Assembly (NCBI RefSeq): GCF_003130585.1
Contig: NZ_QFKX01000007.1
Location: forward strand, 31,578 to 95,577
Direction of reading: 5' to 3'
DNA: 64,000 bases
DNA from: Brachybacterium endophyticum
GTDB lineage: Bacteria; Actinomycetota; Actinomycetes; Actinomycetales; Dermabacteraceae
Shown here piece by piece: positions 24,340-37,639 of this stretch; position 1 is the first letter of the stretch, and every line of letters begins with the position of its first letter. Both the position numbers and the translations under genes were made by a program. Below the pieces are notes generated by a model. The model had not been told where the DNA came from, ran no database searches, and was given only the letters and a program-made list of their open reading frames with translations.

Positions 24340-25500
24340 ATGACCGGAGGACGGCAGTGGATGGCGACCATCGCCCTCGCGGTGGGCATCTTCATCCTCA
24401 TCACCATCGAGGAGCTCCCCATCGGCGTCCTCAGCGTGATGGCCCCGGACCTCGGTGTGAGCGCCGGTGTCGGGGGTCTCGCGGTCACCGTCCCCGGTGT
24501 TCTCGCGGGGGTGATCGGGATGCTCGCGCCGGTGCTGGTGCGGGGTCTGGACAGGCGCCTCGTGCTCGTCCTCGCGCTCGGCAGCGTCGTCCTCTCCTGC
24601 GCACTGAGCGTGGTGGCACCGAACTTCGCCGTGCTGCTGCTGGCGAGGCTCTTCGCCGGGACGTCGATCGGGTTGTACTGGTCGGTCCTCGCCGTGGTCG
24701 CGGTGGCGCAGGTGCCGGCGTCCCGGGCATCGCGTGCCCTGACCGTCGCCTTCAGCGGTGCGGGCGCCGCGCTCGTGCTGGGCGTGCCGGTCGCCTCCTG
24801 GATCGGGACCCACCTGGGGTGGCGGTCGGCCTTCGCCGTGGTCGGCCTGGCGGCTCTCGTGGCGGGCCTGCTGATCCTGCTGCTGGTCGCACCGGTGCGC
24901 ACCGAGGCCCCCGTGACCGTGAGGATGATGCGCCGTGCGGGCCGATCGCGAGGCGTGCGCCATGCCCTCGTGCTCACCGGGCTGGTGATCACGGCCCAGT
25001 TCATCACCTACGGGTACGTCAGCCCGCTCCTGCACGCACGGGCCGACGTCCCGTTCACCCGCATCGGCGCGATGCTGCTGCTGTTCGGCCTCGCCGGGAT
25101 CGTCGGGAACTTCGCCGTGGGCATCGTGCTGCGCCGCAGCGCCCCGCTCGGGGTCCTGGTGATCGCGGCCGGGCTCGGGGCTGCACTGCTGGCCTTCCTG
25201 CTGATCGCCCGCACCCCGGGAACGGCCCTGCTGGTGATGCCGCTGTGGGGGCTGTTCGCCGGGGCTGCCTCGGTGACCGTCCAGGCCTTCGTTAGCTCCG
25301 AGGCCCGCGACGTGGTCGAGGAGGGCACGGCGATGAACAGCGCGGTCTTCAACATCTCGATCGCCTTCGGCGCGCTGATCGGCGGCCGGATCCTCGACCA
25401 CGCCGGACAGACGCCGCTGGTGCTGACCTCGGTGACGATGATCGTGGTCGCGATCGTGATCCTCGTGCGCTACATCCGCACCACGCCGACCCACGTGTGA
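24340..25500 (+). CDS. Major facilitator superfamily transporter (drug/sugar efflux type)
   Basis: A 386-residue MFS protein with about 12 membrane helices. The helix-1 text ITIEELPIGVLSVMAPDLGVS and the helix-4 stretch LLLARLFAGTSIGLYWSVLA are typical of the DHA1/AraJ group of exporters. Between helices 6 and 7 there is a short basic loop (MMRRAGRSRG). GGAGGAG lies six bases before the ATG at 24340. It is divergent from DUF808 and convergent with acylphosphatase, so it is transcribed alone. The family is clear, the substrate unknown. Confidence 0.9.
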   Translation: MTGGRQWMATIALAVGIFILITIEELPIGVLSVMAPDLGVSAGVGGLAVTVPGVLAGVIGMLAPVLVRGLDRRLVLVLALGSVVLSCALSVVAPNFAVLLLARLFAGTSIGLYWSVLAVVAVAQVPASRASRALTVAFSGAGAALVLGVPVASWIGTHLGWRSAFAVVGLAALVAGLLILLLVAPVRTEAPVTVRMMRRAGRSRGVRHALVLTGLVITAQFITYGYVSPLLHARADVPFTRIGAMLLLFGLAGIVGNFAVGIVLRRSAPLGVLVIAAGLGAALLAFLLIARTPGTALLVMPLWGLFAGAASVTVQAFVSSEARDVVEEGTAMNSAVFNISIAFGALIGGRILDHAGQTPLVLTSVTMIVVAIVILVRYIRTTPTHV

Positions 25501-25520
25501 GGCCGCGGAGCCCTCACACG
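25494..25520. terminator. Bidirectional terminator hairpin over two stop codons
   Basis: CGTGTGAGG and CCTCACACG form a perfect 9-bp stem with a nine-base loop. The left arm contains the stop of the MFS gene and the right arm covers the last codons of the acylphosphatase gene. Confidence 0.6.
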
Positions 25521-25792
25521 ATGCGGAAGTCGCTGAGGCCGCGAGGGGAGTCCTCCTGCACCTCGGTGTCGCTGACCCGTGCGCTCGAGGGGCCCTCGCC
25601 GAGCCACCGGAGCATCTGCTCGACGGACTCCTCGGGCCCTTCGACGTCGGCCTCGACGGTGCCGTCCAGGAGATTGCGGACCGTGCCGGAGACCCCGAGC
25701 TGCTCGGCCCGGTCGGCAGCGGCCCAGCGGAATCCGACGCCCTGTACCTGACCGCTCACCCGAACGGTCCTGCGGATGATCGACGACTCCAT
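25514..25792 (-). CDS. acyP: Acylphosphatase
   Basis: A 92-residue acylphosphatase, which hydrolyses acyl phosphates such as acetyl phosphate or carbamoyl phosphate. The phosphate-binding loop is GQVQGVGFR with catalytic Arg22, and the second catalytic residue is Asn40 in GTVRN. Length is typical. GAGGAGG lies a few bases upstream of the ATG at 25792. The gene stands alone and convergent with the MFS gene. Confidence 0.95.
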   Translation of the reverse strand: MESSIIRRTVRVSGQVQGVGFRWAAADRAEQLGVSGTVRNLLDGTVEADVEGPEESVEQMLRWLGEGPSSARVSDTEVQEDSPRGLSDFRIV

Positions 25793-25933
25793 GCTGCCTC
25801 CTCACGATCGCGCGGCTCCGGAGACCCGGATGGGGAGACCCTAACTCTCGCTGCCGCGGGGGTGTATCGCATGCCGCGCGATCCCGTTAGCTTGGGCCGA
25901 CCAGACCGCAGCACTACTGGAAGGTGAGAGACG

Positions 25934-26659
25934 ATGATGCTTCGACTTCGACGACCTGCAGCGCTCCTGGCCACCGGGATCCTGGCGACAGCCGCCCTGG
26001 GCGCCTGCGGTGGAACGGACAAGGACTCCGATGCACAGGGCTCCTCGGAGCAGACCACGGCCGAGGACAACGGCGGCAGCGGTTCCGACAGCGGCGGTTC
26101 GGGCGGCGGTGCCTCGGACGGCGGCGGTGCGTCCGACGGCGGCGCCTCGGGAGGGAGCGACGCCTCCGACAGCGGCGGATCCGGGGGCTCGGGCAAGGCC
26201 GTGTCGAGCCAGCCCGCCGCGGATGCGGACCTGCGGGAGGTGACCTTCCCCGTGGACGCCCAGAAGGCTGTCGACACCGCCACGGCGAAGGCCGGGGACG
26301 GCACGGTCCATGCGATCGAGCTCGAGCACGACACCCGGGACGATGCCTGGCAGTACGACGTGAAGGTGCTCTCCGGGTCCACCGACCACACCGTCACCAT
26401 CGACGCGGTGAGCGGCAAGGTCGTGGACACCGAGAAGGAGCGCACGGACGACCGCGAGAAGGGCGTCGACCTCAAGGATCCGATGACCTTCGACCAGGCG
26501 CTGGACGCGGCCTCGAAGAAGGCCGACGGACCGCTCCGCAGCTGGAAGCTCGAGTGGGACGACGACCACCGGGCCTACCAGTTCGACATCGGCCCCGAGC
26601 ACGAGACGCCCGAGGTCATCGTCGACGTGGACTCGGGGACCGCCCAGCGGGAGGACTGA
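25934..26659 (+). CDS. PepSY-domain lipoprotein
   Basis: A 241-residue exported lipoprotein. The signal sequence ends in a lipobox (TAALGAC) with the lipidated cysteine near residue 25. A long Gly/Ser/Asp-rich linker (about 30-90) is followed by two PepSY-like repeats: the first at about 105-165 (AVDTATAKAGDGTVHAIELE to VTIDAVSGKVVD) and the second at about 180-240 (FDQALDAASKKADG to VIVDVDSGTAQ). PepSY domains are found in protease inhibitors and sensor proteins at the cell surface. Two adjacent ATG codons could start it; GGAAGG upstream fits the first. The role is unknown. Confidence 0.85.
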   Translation: MMLRLRRPAALLATGILATAALGACGGTDKDSDAQGSSEQTTAEDNGGSGSDSGGSGGGASDGGGASDGGASGGSDASDSGGSGGSGKAVSSQPAADADLREVTFPVDAQKAVDTATAKAGDGTVHAIELEHDTRDDAWQYDVKVLSGSTDHTVTIDAVSGKVVDTEKERTDDREKGVDLKDPMTFDQALDAASKKADGPLRSWKLEWDDDHRAYQFDIGPEHETPEVIVDVDSGTAQRED

Positions 26660-26708
26660 GCGCGGCGGTGCTCGGAGACCGATCGCGAGCACCCCGGGCA
26701 CGATGACC

Positions 26709-26756
26709 GAGGTCGGGTCTCTGCGGCACCGGATGGCGCCGCAGGGACCCGACCTC
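26709..26756. terminator. Bidirectional terminator, 19-bp stem
   Basis: Arms 26709-26727 and 26738-26756 pair at 18 of 19 positions around a ten-base loop. It separates the lipoprotein gene and the convergent phosphoketolase gene; the right arm touches the phosphoketolase stop codon. Confidence 0.8.
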
Positions 26757-29244
26757 AGCCGTTGTCCCCGCCGGTGTCGGCCGCGACGGTGCCTGCGTCC
26801 GCCTCGGCCTGGTCGGCGTTGTCGTCCCACTGCCAGCTCGCGATCGCGCTCGGGTCGGCGCCGTGCTGATAGGCGAAGGCGCGAGCGTGGATGCGTTCGT
26901 CCGCCATCTCCTGGCGCAGCCCGGCGAAGCGTGTCCCCAGTCCCTCCACGCGGTCGATCACGTCCATCACCAGGTGGAAGCGATCCGTGTCGTTGCGCAT
27001 CAGCATGTCGAAGGGCGTCGTGGTCGTCCCCTCCTCCTTGTAGCCGCGGACATGGATGCGGGAGCGGCGATCGTGCCGGTAGCTCAGGCGGTGGATCAGC
27101 CACGGATAGCCGTGGTACGCGAAGACGACCGGGACGTCCTGCCCGAAGATGCCGTCGAACTCCTCCTCCGAGAGACCGTGCGGGTGCTCGGAGTCGTGCT
27201 GCAGGCGCATCAGATCCACGACGTTGACCACGCGGACACGCAGGTCGGGGATCCGCGTGCGCAGGATCTTCGCGGCGGCGAGCACTTCGATGGTGGGGAT
27301 GTCGCCGGCGCAGGCGAGAACCACCTGGGGCTCCTCGCCGGGGGTCTCGGTCCCCGCCCATTCCCAGATCCCCAGCCCGCGGGTGCAGTGGGCGATCGCC
27401 TCGTCCATGCTCAACCAGTCCGGGTTCGGCTGCTTCCCGGCGACCACCACGTTCACGTACTGGCGCGAGCGCAGACAGTGGTCGTAGGTCGACAGCAGCG
27501 TGTTCGCATCCGGTGGCAGGTACACCCGGACGATCTCCGCCTTCTTGTTGACCATGTGGTCGATGAAGCCCGGGTCCTGGTGGGAGAAGCCGTTGTGATC
27601 CTGGCGCCAGACGTGGGAGCTGAGCAGGTAGTTGAGCGAGGCGAGCGGTGCCCGCCATTCGATCTCGTTGGTCACCTTGAGCCACTTCGCGTGCTGGTTC
27701 ACCATCGAGTCGACGATGTGGATGAAGGCCTCGTAGGAGTTGAACAGTCCGTGGCGGCCCGTCAGCAGGTATCCCTCGAGCCAGCCCTGGCACTGATGCT
27801 CGCTGAGCACCTCCATCACCCGCCCCGCCCGCCCCAGGTGCTCCTCACGGTCCTGCGGGACGAACTGCGCGTTCCACTGCTTGTCGGTGGCCTCGTAGAC
27901 GGGCTGGAGCCGGTTCGACGCCGTCTCGTCGGGCCCGAAGATTCGGAAGCTGTGCGGGTTCGCTGCGACCACGTCCCGCAGCCAGCCACCCAGCACGCGT
28001 GTGGCCTCGGACGTGGAGGCGCCGGGTCGTGACACCTCGACCCCGTACTCCCTGAAGTCCGGCAACCGCAGGGCCTTCAGCAGCGTCCCGCCGTTGGTGA
28101 CGGGATTCGCCGACATCCGACGGGCGTCGCTGGGAGCAGTCGAGGCGAACTCCTCGCGCAGGGCGCCGTCGTCGTCGAACAGCTCTTCGGGCGCGTAGGA
28201 GCGGAGCCAGCGGTCCAGGACCTCGAGGTGCTCGTCGGTGTCGCGAGCACTGGACAGAGGGACCTGGTGGGACCGCCAGGATCCCTCGGTCTGCTGACCG
28301 TCGATCTCCTTGGGGCCTGTCCACCCTTTGGGGGTCCGGAAGACGATCATGGGCCAGGTCGGCCGCTCGACCTCGCGCCCGGCGGCTGCCGCGTCGGCGG
28401 CGTCGGTCTTGATCTGCGCGATGCGGTCGAGTGCCTCGTCGAGCACGCCGGCGAAGCGACGGTGCGCTGCGAGGGGATCCTCCCCTTCGAAGCCGCCCGT
28501 GAAGAACAGCGGGTCGTGACCGTAGCCGCGCAGGAGCGATTCGAGCTCCTCGTCGCCGATGCGGGCGAGGACGGTCGGGTTCGCGATCTTGTACCCATTC
28601 AGGTGCAGCACCGGCAGCACGACGCCGTCGGTCAGCGGGTTCAGGAACTTGTTGGAGTGCCACGAGGTGGCCAGCGGCCCTGTCTCCGCCTCCCCGTCGC
28701 CCACGACCGTGAACGCGAGGAGATCGGGGTTGTCGAACACGGCGCCGTAGGCGTGGGAGAGGGAATAGCCGAGCTCCCCGCCCTCATGGATCGAGCCCGG
28801 CGTCTCGGGGGCCACGTGCGAGGGGATCCCGCCGGGGAAGGAGAACTGCGTGAACAGGCGGCGCATTCCGGCCTCGTCCTCCGTGACCGCAGGGTAGGTC
28901 TCGGAGTAGGTGTGCTCGAGGTAGCTCGCGGCCACCAGGCCCGGACCGCCGTGTCCGGGTCCCGTGATGTACAGCGCGTTCAGGTCCCGTTGCCGGATCG
29001 CCCGGTTCATGTGGGCGTAGAGGAAGGTCAGGCCGGGGGTGGTGCCCCAGTGTCCCAGCAGGCGCGGCTTGACGTGCTCGCGGTCCAGAGGGGTGCGCAG
29101 CAGCGGGTTGTCCATCAGGTAGATCTGCCCGACCGACAGGTAGTTGGCGGCCCGCCACCAGCCGTGCAGCCGGACGATCTCGTCCTCCGACGGGGGTCGC
29201 CCCGTGGTCGCGGGCCAGGTGGTCCGGTATGTCGTCGTGGTCAT
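26755..29244 (-). CDS. xfp: Xylulose-5-phosphate/fructose-6-phosphate phosphoketolase
   Basis: An 829-residue thiamine-diphosphate enzyme that splits xylulose-5-phosphate (and often fructose-6-phosphate) to acetyl phosphate and a sugar phosphate. The N-terminal signature region [20 protein letters not shown] and the GPGHGGPG loop are clear, as are the ThDP-binding [10 protein letters not shown] segment, LHLNGYKI, and [15 protein letters not shown] in the middle domain. Length is normal for the family. The ATG at 29244 is preferred over one 18 bases upstream because GGAG lies six bases before it. It is separated by a hairpin from the PRC-barrel gene upstream on the same strand. An acylphosphatase is encoded nearby, but any metabolic link is speculation. 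Confidence 0.96.
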   Translation of the reverse strand: MTTTTYRTTWPATTGRPPSEDEIVRLHGWWRAANYLSVGQIYLMDNPLLRTPLDREHVKPRLLGHWGTTPGLTFLYAHMNRAIRQRDLNALYITGPGHGGPGLVAASYLEHTYSETYPAVTEDEAGMRRLFTQFSFPGGIPSHVAPETPGSIHEGGELGYSLSHAYGAVFDNPDLLAFTVVGDGEAETGPLATSWHSNKFLNPLTDGVVLPVLHLNGYKIANPTVLARIGDEELESLLRGYGHDPLFFTGGFEGEDPLAAHRRFAGVLDEALDRIAQIKTDAADAAAAGREVERPTWPMIVFRTPKGWTGPKEIDGQQTEGSWRSHQVPLSSARDTDEHLEVLDRWLRSYAPEELFDDDGALREEFASTAPSDARRMSANPVTNGGTLLKALRLPDFREYGVEVSRPGASTSEATRVLGGWLRDVVAANPHSFRIFGPDETASNRLQPVYEATDKQWNAQFVPQDREEHLGRAGRVMEVLSEHQCQGWLEGYLLTGRHGLFNSYEAFIHIVDSMVNQHAKWLKVTNEIEWRAPLASLNYLLSSHVWRQDHNGFSHQDPGFIDHMVNKKAEIVRVYLPPDANTLLSTYDHCLRSRQYVNVVVAGKQPNPDWLSMDEAIAHCTRGLGIWEWAGTETPGEEPQVVLACAGDIPTIEVLAAAKILRTRIPDLRVRVVNVVDLMRLQHDSEHPHGLSEEEFDGIFGQDVPVVFAYHGYPWLIHRLSYRHDRRSRIHVRGYKEEGTTTTPFDMLMRNDTDRFHLVMDVIDRVEGLGTRFAGLRQEMADERIHARAFAYQHGADPSAIASWQWDDNADQAEADAGTVAADTGGDNG

Positions 29245-29287
29245 CGCGCTCTCCTCGTTCATCGCTCGCGGATCCTCCGGAGACGTC

Positions 29288-29323
29288 GAGGCGGGCGCCC
29301 GCCTCAGCGAGCGCCCGCCCCTC
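29288..29323 (-). terminator. Hairpin between DUF2382 gene and phosphoketolase gene
   Basis: GAGGCGGGCGCCCGCCTC (29288-29305) is a perfect palindrome; its left arm can also pair with GCGCCCGCCCCTC at 29311-29323. The two alternative structures lie between the stop of the upstream gene and the phosphoketolase ribosome-binding site. Confidence 0.45.
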
Positions 29324-29359
29324 GGGTCGCAGTCCGGGGACGGCATGACGTGACGACGT

Positions 29360-30529
29360 TCAGACGCGGTCCTGACCGGTGCCGCGGTCCACGCTGTCGC
29401 TGCGGTCGACGGGCTTGCCGTCGGCGTCGGTGATGTCGACCTCCTCGTGGCCGACCTCCCCGGTGACGGTCTCGGTGTCCCGGACGGTGCGGGTGCCGAT
29501 GTTGACCTGTTCGGTCGCCACCGTCTCCTTGTTCACGACGGGGCGCTCCTCGGAGAGGGTCACCTCGGCCTCCTCCTCGCCCTCGGCGAGGTGTCCGCCC
29601 TTCTCCTCCGTGGCGGGGGTGCGCTCGACGACCACTTCCTCGCGCTGCACCGGGACCTCGACCTGCTCGGTCTCGTTCACCACGTACTTGCGCAGGCGGA
29701 CACGGCCGGACTCGACCTTCTCGGTGCCGACGTTCAGGCGCTCCTCGTGCAGGGTGACCGACTCCTGGCCCTGCACGCCCTCCTGGCCGGCCGTCCCGCG
29801 ACCGGCCTGGGCGTCGGCCGTGGCCCGGTCGCCCTCGGGGCGTCCGCCGGTGGCGGGGCCGGCGTCCTGCCCGGGGCGTGCCTGCCCCGGAGTCGCCTGG
29901 CCGGGGGCCGCCTGGCCCGGAGTCGCCTGACCCGGGGTCGTCTGACCCGAAGTCGTCTGACCCGGACGGGCCTCGCCCGGTCGGCCCTGGCCGTCACCTG
30001 TGCCGTCGAGACCGGCGCGGTCCTGGGTGTCGGCGGCACCGACCCCGGCCCCTGCGCCGACGCCCGCGCCGACACCGGCACCCGCACCCGCGGCTCCGAC
30101 TCCGGCATCGGTCGCGCGTCCGTCCTGGCCGCTCTGCCCGGTCCGATCGGCCGCATCCCGCTGGCCCTGGCCCTGGGCGTCGCGCGAACGATCCTGGCCC
30201 TGGTCGCCGCCGGAGGGATCGTCCACTCCGTAGTACCGGTAGAGCTCGTCCTCCTCCTCGTGGGAGATCTCGCCGTCCTCGTCGATGTTCGGGGCGTCCT
30301 TGATGAACGACTTCTCGTAGGGGACGGTGATGGCGCCGTCGGCGTAGGACGCCTTGGCGAGCGGGATGAAGGTCTCCCGGGAGCCGAACAGGCCGATGTT
30401 GACCGTCACCCACGAGGGTTCCTGCGAGTCCTTGGTCAGGTAGACCTGCCCGACCTTGCCCAGTTTGTCGCCGGACGACTCGAGGACCTCTGAGGTCTGC
30501 AGATCCGTGATGCTTCCCTGGAAATTCAT
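29360..30529 (-). CDS. PRC-barrel and DUF2382 (YsnF/AvaK-like) stress protein with low-complexity linker
   Basis: A 389-residue cytoplasmic protein in three parts. Residues about 5-110 are a PRC-barrel ([30 protein letters not shown]). Residues about 115-250 are a Gly/Gln/Pro/Ala-rich linker with alternating GAGVGAG runs and about seven xPGQx repeats. Residues about 255-375 are DUF2382 ([50 protein letters not shown]), a domain common in stress-induced actinobacterial and cyanobacterial proteins. AGGAG lies about six bases before the ATG at 30529. The neighbours do not explain its role; a general stress function is inferred from the domain. Confidence 0.88.
   Translation of the reverse strand: MNFQGSITDLQTSEVLESSGDKLGKVGQVYLTKDSQEPSWVTVNIGLFGSRETFIPLAKASYADGAITVPYEKSFIKDAPNIDEDGEISHEEEDELYRYYGVDDPSGGDQGQDRSRDAQGQGQRDAADRTGQSGQDGRATDAGVGAAGAGAGVGAGVGAGAGVGAADTQDRAGLDGTGDGQGRPGEARPGQTTSGQTTPGQATPGQAAPGQATPGQARPGQDAGPATGGRPEGDRATADAQAGRGTAGQEGVQGQESVTLHEERLNVGTEKVESGRVRLRKYVVNETEQVEVPVQREEVVVERTPATEEKGGHLAEGEEEAEVTLSEERPVVNKETVATEQVNIGTRTVRDTETVTGEVGHEEVDITDADGKPVDRSDSVDRGTGQDRV
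29865..29984. repeat. 15-bp tandem repeat inside the PRC-barrel/DUF2382 gene
   Basis: About seven degenerate copies of a 15-base unit of the form GCCTGACCCGGGGTC encode the xPGQx repeats of the linker. Copies differ at one to four positions. Confidence 0.75.
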
Positions 30530-30853
30530 GGTGATCTCCTCTTCTGCTCTCCGGTCATGCGAGTGTCGGCGCCGCCGCTCCCGCCACGGGTGCGACAGCT
30601 GCTCGCGTCGTGCGAGTTGCTTCGACCGTACCCACGCATGTGACCTGAGGCATAGGTTTCGCAAAGAATTTCTTGACCTGACGCCATGTGACCGGGGCCG
30701 TCGCGTGTCGTTCGTGCGCCAATAGCACGCGATATCCGCACAAACATCACGGGACGCCTCTGGTCGGCGCCTTCGGAGAGGCCGTGTGTACGTCCGCTCC
30801 TCGGGGTGGGCACAATGGCATCCCGTTGCACATCGACCGGAAGGACAGCGGAC
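30530..30853. other. Divergent intergenic region with an AT-richer core
   Basis: This stretch of 324 bases separates the divergent DUF2382 and thiol peroxidase genes. It holds a locally AT-rich segment at about 30650-30680 with TTTCGCAAAGAATTTCTTGAC, unusual in this GC-rich window and likely to include promoters, but I cannot assign -35 and -10 boxes with confidence. No gene, tRNA or repeat is seen. Confidence 0.4.
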
Positions 30854-31351
30854 ATGGCCACCACCGCATTCAAGGGAGACCCCGTCACCACCGTCGGCGA
30901 GCTGCCCGCCGAAGGGGCGACCGCGCCCGCCTTCGAACTGGTCGGAGCGGATCTGGGAACGGTGTCATCGGCCGACCTCGCCGGGCGGCGCGTGGTGCTG
31001 AACATCTTCCCCTCCCTCGATACCGGCACCTGCGCGATGAGCGTGCGCCGCTTCAACGAGATCGCCGCGGGGCTGGAGAACACCACCGTGGTCTGCGCCT
31101 CGAAGGACCTGCCGTTCGCCCAGGCCCGGTTCTGCGGCGCCGAGGGGCTCGAGAACGTGGTCACCGGCTCGGCCTTCCGGTCCTCCTTCGGCGAGGACTA
31201 CGGCGTGACCCAGACCGACGGCCCGCTGCAGGGTCTGCTGGCCCGCGCGGTCGTCGTTCTCGATGCCGATGGCACCGTGATCCACAGCCAGCTGGTCCCG
31301 GAGATCTCCGAGGAGCCGGACTACGAGGCCGCGACCGCCGTGCTCGGCTGA
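30854..31351 (+). CDS. tpx: Thiol peroxidase (Tpx-type peroxiredoxin)
   Basis: A 165-residue atypical 2-Cys peroxiredoxin that reduces peroxides. The peroxidatic cysteine is Cys60 in [14 protein letters not shown] and the resolving cysteine is Cys94 in [10 protein letters not shown], the normal Tpx spacing. LPFAQARFC and FGEDYGV are further family motifs. AAGGA lies eight bases before the ATG at 30854. It is followed by a short palindrome (GAACCGGCCGGTTC, 31350-31363) that may end transcription. Divergent from the stress-type DUF2382 gene. Confidence 0.95.
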   Translation: MATTAFKGDPVTTVGELPAEGATAPAFELVGADLGTVSSADLAGRRVVLNIFPSLDTGTCAMSVRRFNEIAAGLENTTVVCASKDLPFAQARFCGAEGLENVVTGSAFRSSFGEDYGVTQTDGPLQGLLARAVVVLDADGTVIHSQLVPEISEEPDYEAATAVLG

Positions 31352-31408
31352 ACCGGCCGGTTCGACGCAGCGTCGGCAGAACATCGGTGCGGATCTACGG
31401 TGGAGTGC

Positions 31409-31792
31409 ATGAGTTCGACGGTGAGCATCGACATCCAGCGCGTCCACGACGTCCTCGACGACGCGGGCTCGGCGCGTGGAGAATTCCGCGTGCTGGTCGA
31501 CCGGCTGTGGCCGCGCGGCATCGCCAAGGAGCGCCTGGGGCACGACGTCTGGGACAAGGACGTCGCGCCCTCCTCCGGGCTGCGCACGGCCTTCCACGAG
31601 GGCTCGATGAGCTTCGACGAATTCTCCCGGCACTATCGGGAGGAGCTCGAGGGAGGCGACGCCCCCGAGAAGCTCCTCGGTCGAGCTCGCCAGGCCCATG
31701 CCCGGCGCGTCATCCTTCTGTTCGCGGCCAAGGACACCGAGCACAATCACGCTCTGGTGCTCCAGGAGGTCCTCCGGGGTCTTCAGAGCTGA
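31409..31792 (+). CDS. DUF488 family protein
   Basis: A 127-residue DUF488 protein. The family signature RVLVDRLWPRGIAKERL is at about residues 26-42, followed by a W and a conserved HEG and FSRHYREEL, and ending with VILLFAAKDTEHNHALVL. The function is not established. The ATG at 31409 is chosen over a GTG nine bases upstream because a GGTGGAG site precedes it, though the spacing is short. A 25-base tandem duplication covers the stop codon (see the repeat). Confidence 0.88.
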   Translation: MSSTVSIDIQRVHDVLDDAGSARGEFRVLVDRLWPRGIAKERLGHDVWDKDVAPSSGLRTAFHEGSMSFDEFSRHYREELEGGDAPEKLLGRARQAHARRVILLFAAKDTEHNHALVLQEVLRGLQS

Positions 31793-31817
31793 GGTCCTCC
31801 GGGAACTCCAGAGCTGA
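31766..31817 (+). repeat. 25-bp tandem duplication across the DUF488 stop codon
   Basis: The 27-base segment at 31766-31792, including the stop TGA, recurs at 31791-31817 with three mismatches and a two-base overlap. The second copy is outside the gene. Confidence 0.8.
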
Positions 31818-31992
31818 GGGAGCGCTGCCACCGCGCCGCCGAGAGACCTCCTCACGCGGCACACGGACCCGTCCTCATGGGGCGGTGTCCGTACGCCGAG
31901 TCCCGTGCACGAGCGGCGCCCCCGCGGACTAAGGTGGCGGGTCGGACCGCGCCCCACATGGAGGTCCGAACCACCCCGGAGGAAGGACGTGC

Positions 31993-32784
31993 GTGGATCC
32001 CCAGTCGCTCGTGGTGCTGCTCGTGATGGGGGCCCTGGCGGGGGCGATCAATTCTGCGGTGGGCAGCGGCTCGCTGCTCACCCTCCCGGTCCTCCTCGCA
32101 CTGGGACTGGATCCGGGCACAGCGGTGCGCACCAACACCATGGGGATGGCGTTCTCGACAGTCGGCTCCTTCCTCGGCTACCGGCGCGAGATCCGTGAGG
32201 AGTGGAGGGACGTGCGCGGCCTCGCAGTGGTCGTGCTCATCTGCGCCGCGATCGGCTCGTGCCTGCTGCTGGTCTCCCCGCCGGGTGCGCTGCAGGTCGT
32301 GGTGCCGATCCTCATCGTCGTCGCCCTGGTCCTGGTCGTCTTCCAGAAGCGACTGACGTCCTGGATCCCGCGTCGCACGGACGGCGCAGGCACAGGCGGC
32401 ACGAGTGCTGCGGCCTACCGCTCCGCGGGACTGCGCATCTCGATGGGCGCCGCCTCGATGTACGGCGGGTACTTCACCGCGGCCCAGGGCATCCTCTACC
32501 TGGGCCTGCTGGGGGCCTTCACCGGGCGATCCATGAAGAGCCTCAACGCGGTCAAGAACCTGTTCGGGCTGCTCGTGAACGCGGTCGCCGCCCTCGTCTA
32601 CCTGGTGGCCCACGTGGCGTTCGGGGCCGAGGTGCGCTGGGAGGGCATCGCCGCGATCGCGGTGGGTGGTCTGCTGGGTGGCTACTTCGGCTCCCGCCTC
32701 ACCAAGGGACTGCCGGAGTGGGCGCTGCGCGGGACGATCGTGGTGGTCGTCCTGATAGCCCTGGTGCGTCAGTTCATCGGCTAG
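31993..32784 (+). CDS. TSUP (TauE/SafE) family membrane exporter
   Basis: A 263-residue protein with about eight helices in two halves. The first half starts with GALAGAINSAVGSGSLLTLPVL, a clear TauE/SafE signature, and GTAVRTNTMGMAFST; the second half has the similar ISMGAASMYGGYFTAAQGILYL. A hydrophilic loop (TDGAGTGGTSAA) joins them. The family moves sulfite, sulfonates or other organic anions; the substrate is unknown here. The start is a GTG with GGAGGAAGGA upstream. A TAAGGT -10 candidate lies about 60 bases before the start. Confidence 0.92.
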   Translation: MDPQSLVVLLVMGALAGAINSAVGSGSLLTLPVLLALGLDPGTAVRTNTMGMAFSTVGSFLGYRREIREEWRDVRGLAVVVLICAAIGSCLLLVSPPGALQVVVPILIVVALVLVVFQKRLTSWIPRRTDGAGTGGTSAAAYRSAGLRISMGAASMYGGYFTAAQGILYLGLLGAFTGRSMKSLNAVKNLFGLLVNAVAALVYLVAHVAFGAEVRWEGIAAIAVGGLLGGYFGSRLTKGLPEWALRGTIVVVVLIALVRQFIG

Positions 32785-32796
32785 GCACCCTTCGCG

Positions 32797-32843
32797 GTGG
32801 GGTGACCCAACTGTGGGGCGACCCAACTGTGGGGTGACTCAGC
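32797..32843. repeat. 16-bp direct repeat, three copies
   Basis: GTGGGGTGACCCAACT at 32797-32812, GTGGGGCGACCCAACT at 32813-32828, and a third degenerate copy at 32829-32843. It begins just after the stop of the TSUP gene. Confidence 0.85.
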
Positions 32844-32910
32844 GGCGGGCTGGTCCTTGCGACGGGGTGCTCCGGGGGTGGGGGCGCTCCGGCTGGGGTC
32901 GAGGTCTCTC

Positions 32911-32964
32911 TATAGGAAGATTCCGGAGCGAGAACCGCCGTTCTCGCTCCGGAACTCTCCTATA
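32911..32964. terminator. Long inverted repeat, probable terminator or mobile palindromic element
   Basis: The inner 15 bases (TTCCGGAGCGAGAAC, 32921-32935) are perfectly complementary to 32940-32954 across a four-base loop. Outer flanks TATAGGAAGA and CTCTCCTATA extend the stem to about 25 bp with few mismatches. It lies between convergent genes. Confidence 0.6.
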
Positions 32965-33029
32965 GCGGCCCAGCGTCCCAGCGCCAGCCCCAGCGCCACC
33001 CAGGCCGCCCCCGGCCGCCCCCGGACGCC

Positions 33030-33064
33030 GACGGGCCCGGACACGCAGCGTGTCCGGGCCCGTC
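33030..33064 (-). terminator. Terminator of isocitrate dehydrogenase gene
   Basis: Arms 33030-33046 and 33048-33064 are perfectly complementary (17 bases each) around a one-base centre, beginning 23 bases after the icd stop codon. The upstream region 32844-33029 is otherwise without a recognisable gene. Confidence 0.8.
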
Positions 33065-33086
33065 CGCAGATGGGTGAGGCGGAAGG

Positions 33087-37478
<4,392 letters not shown>

Positions 37479-37639
37479 GAAGAACGGGCGTCAGCGCGGC
37501 ACGCCCGGCGCCTCCGGGGCCGCCTCGACGGCCCTGCCGGACCTGTCCGATCGCCCCGCATCCTCGGCATCGTCGTAGGTCGAGGTCGGACTGCCGATCC
37601 ACCGTAGGGGAGGCGGCGTCGACCGGTGCGGACGGACTC

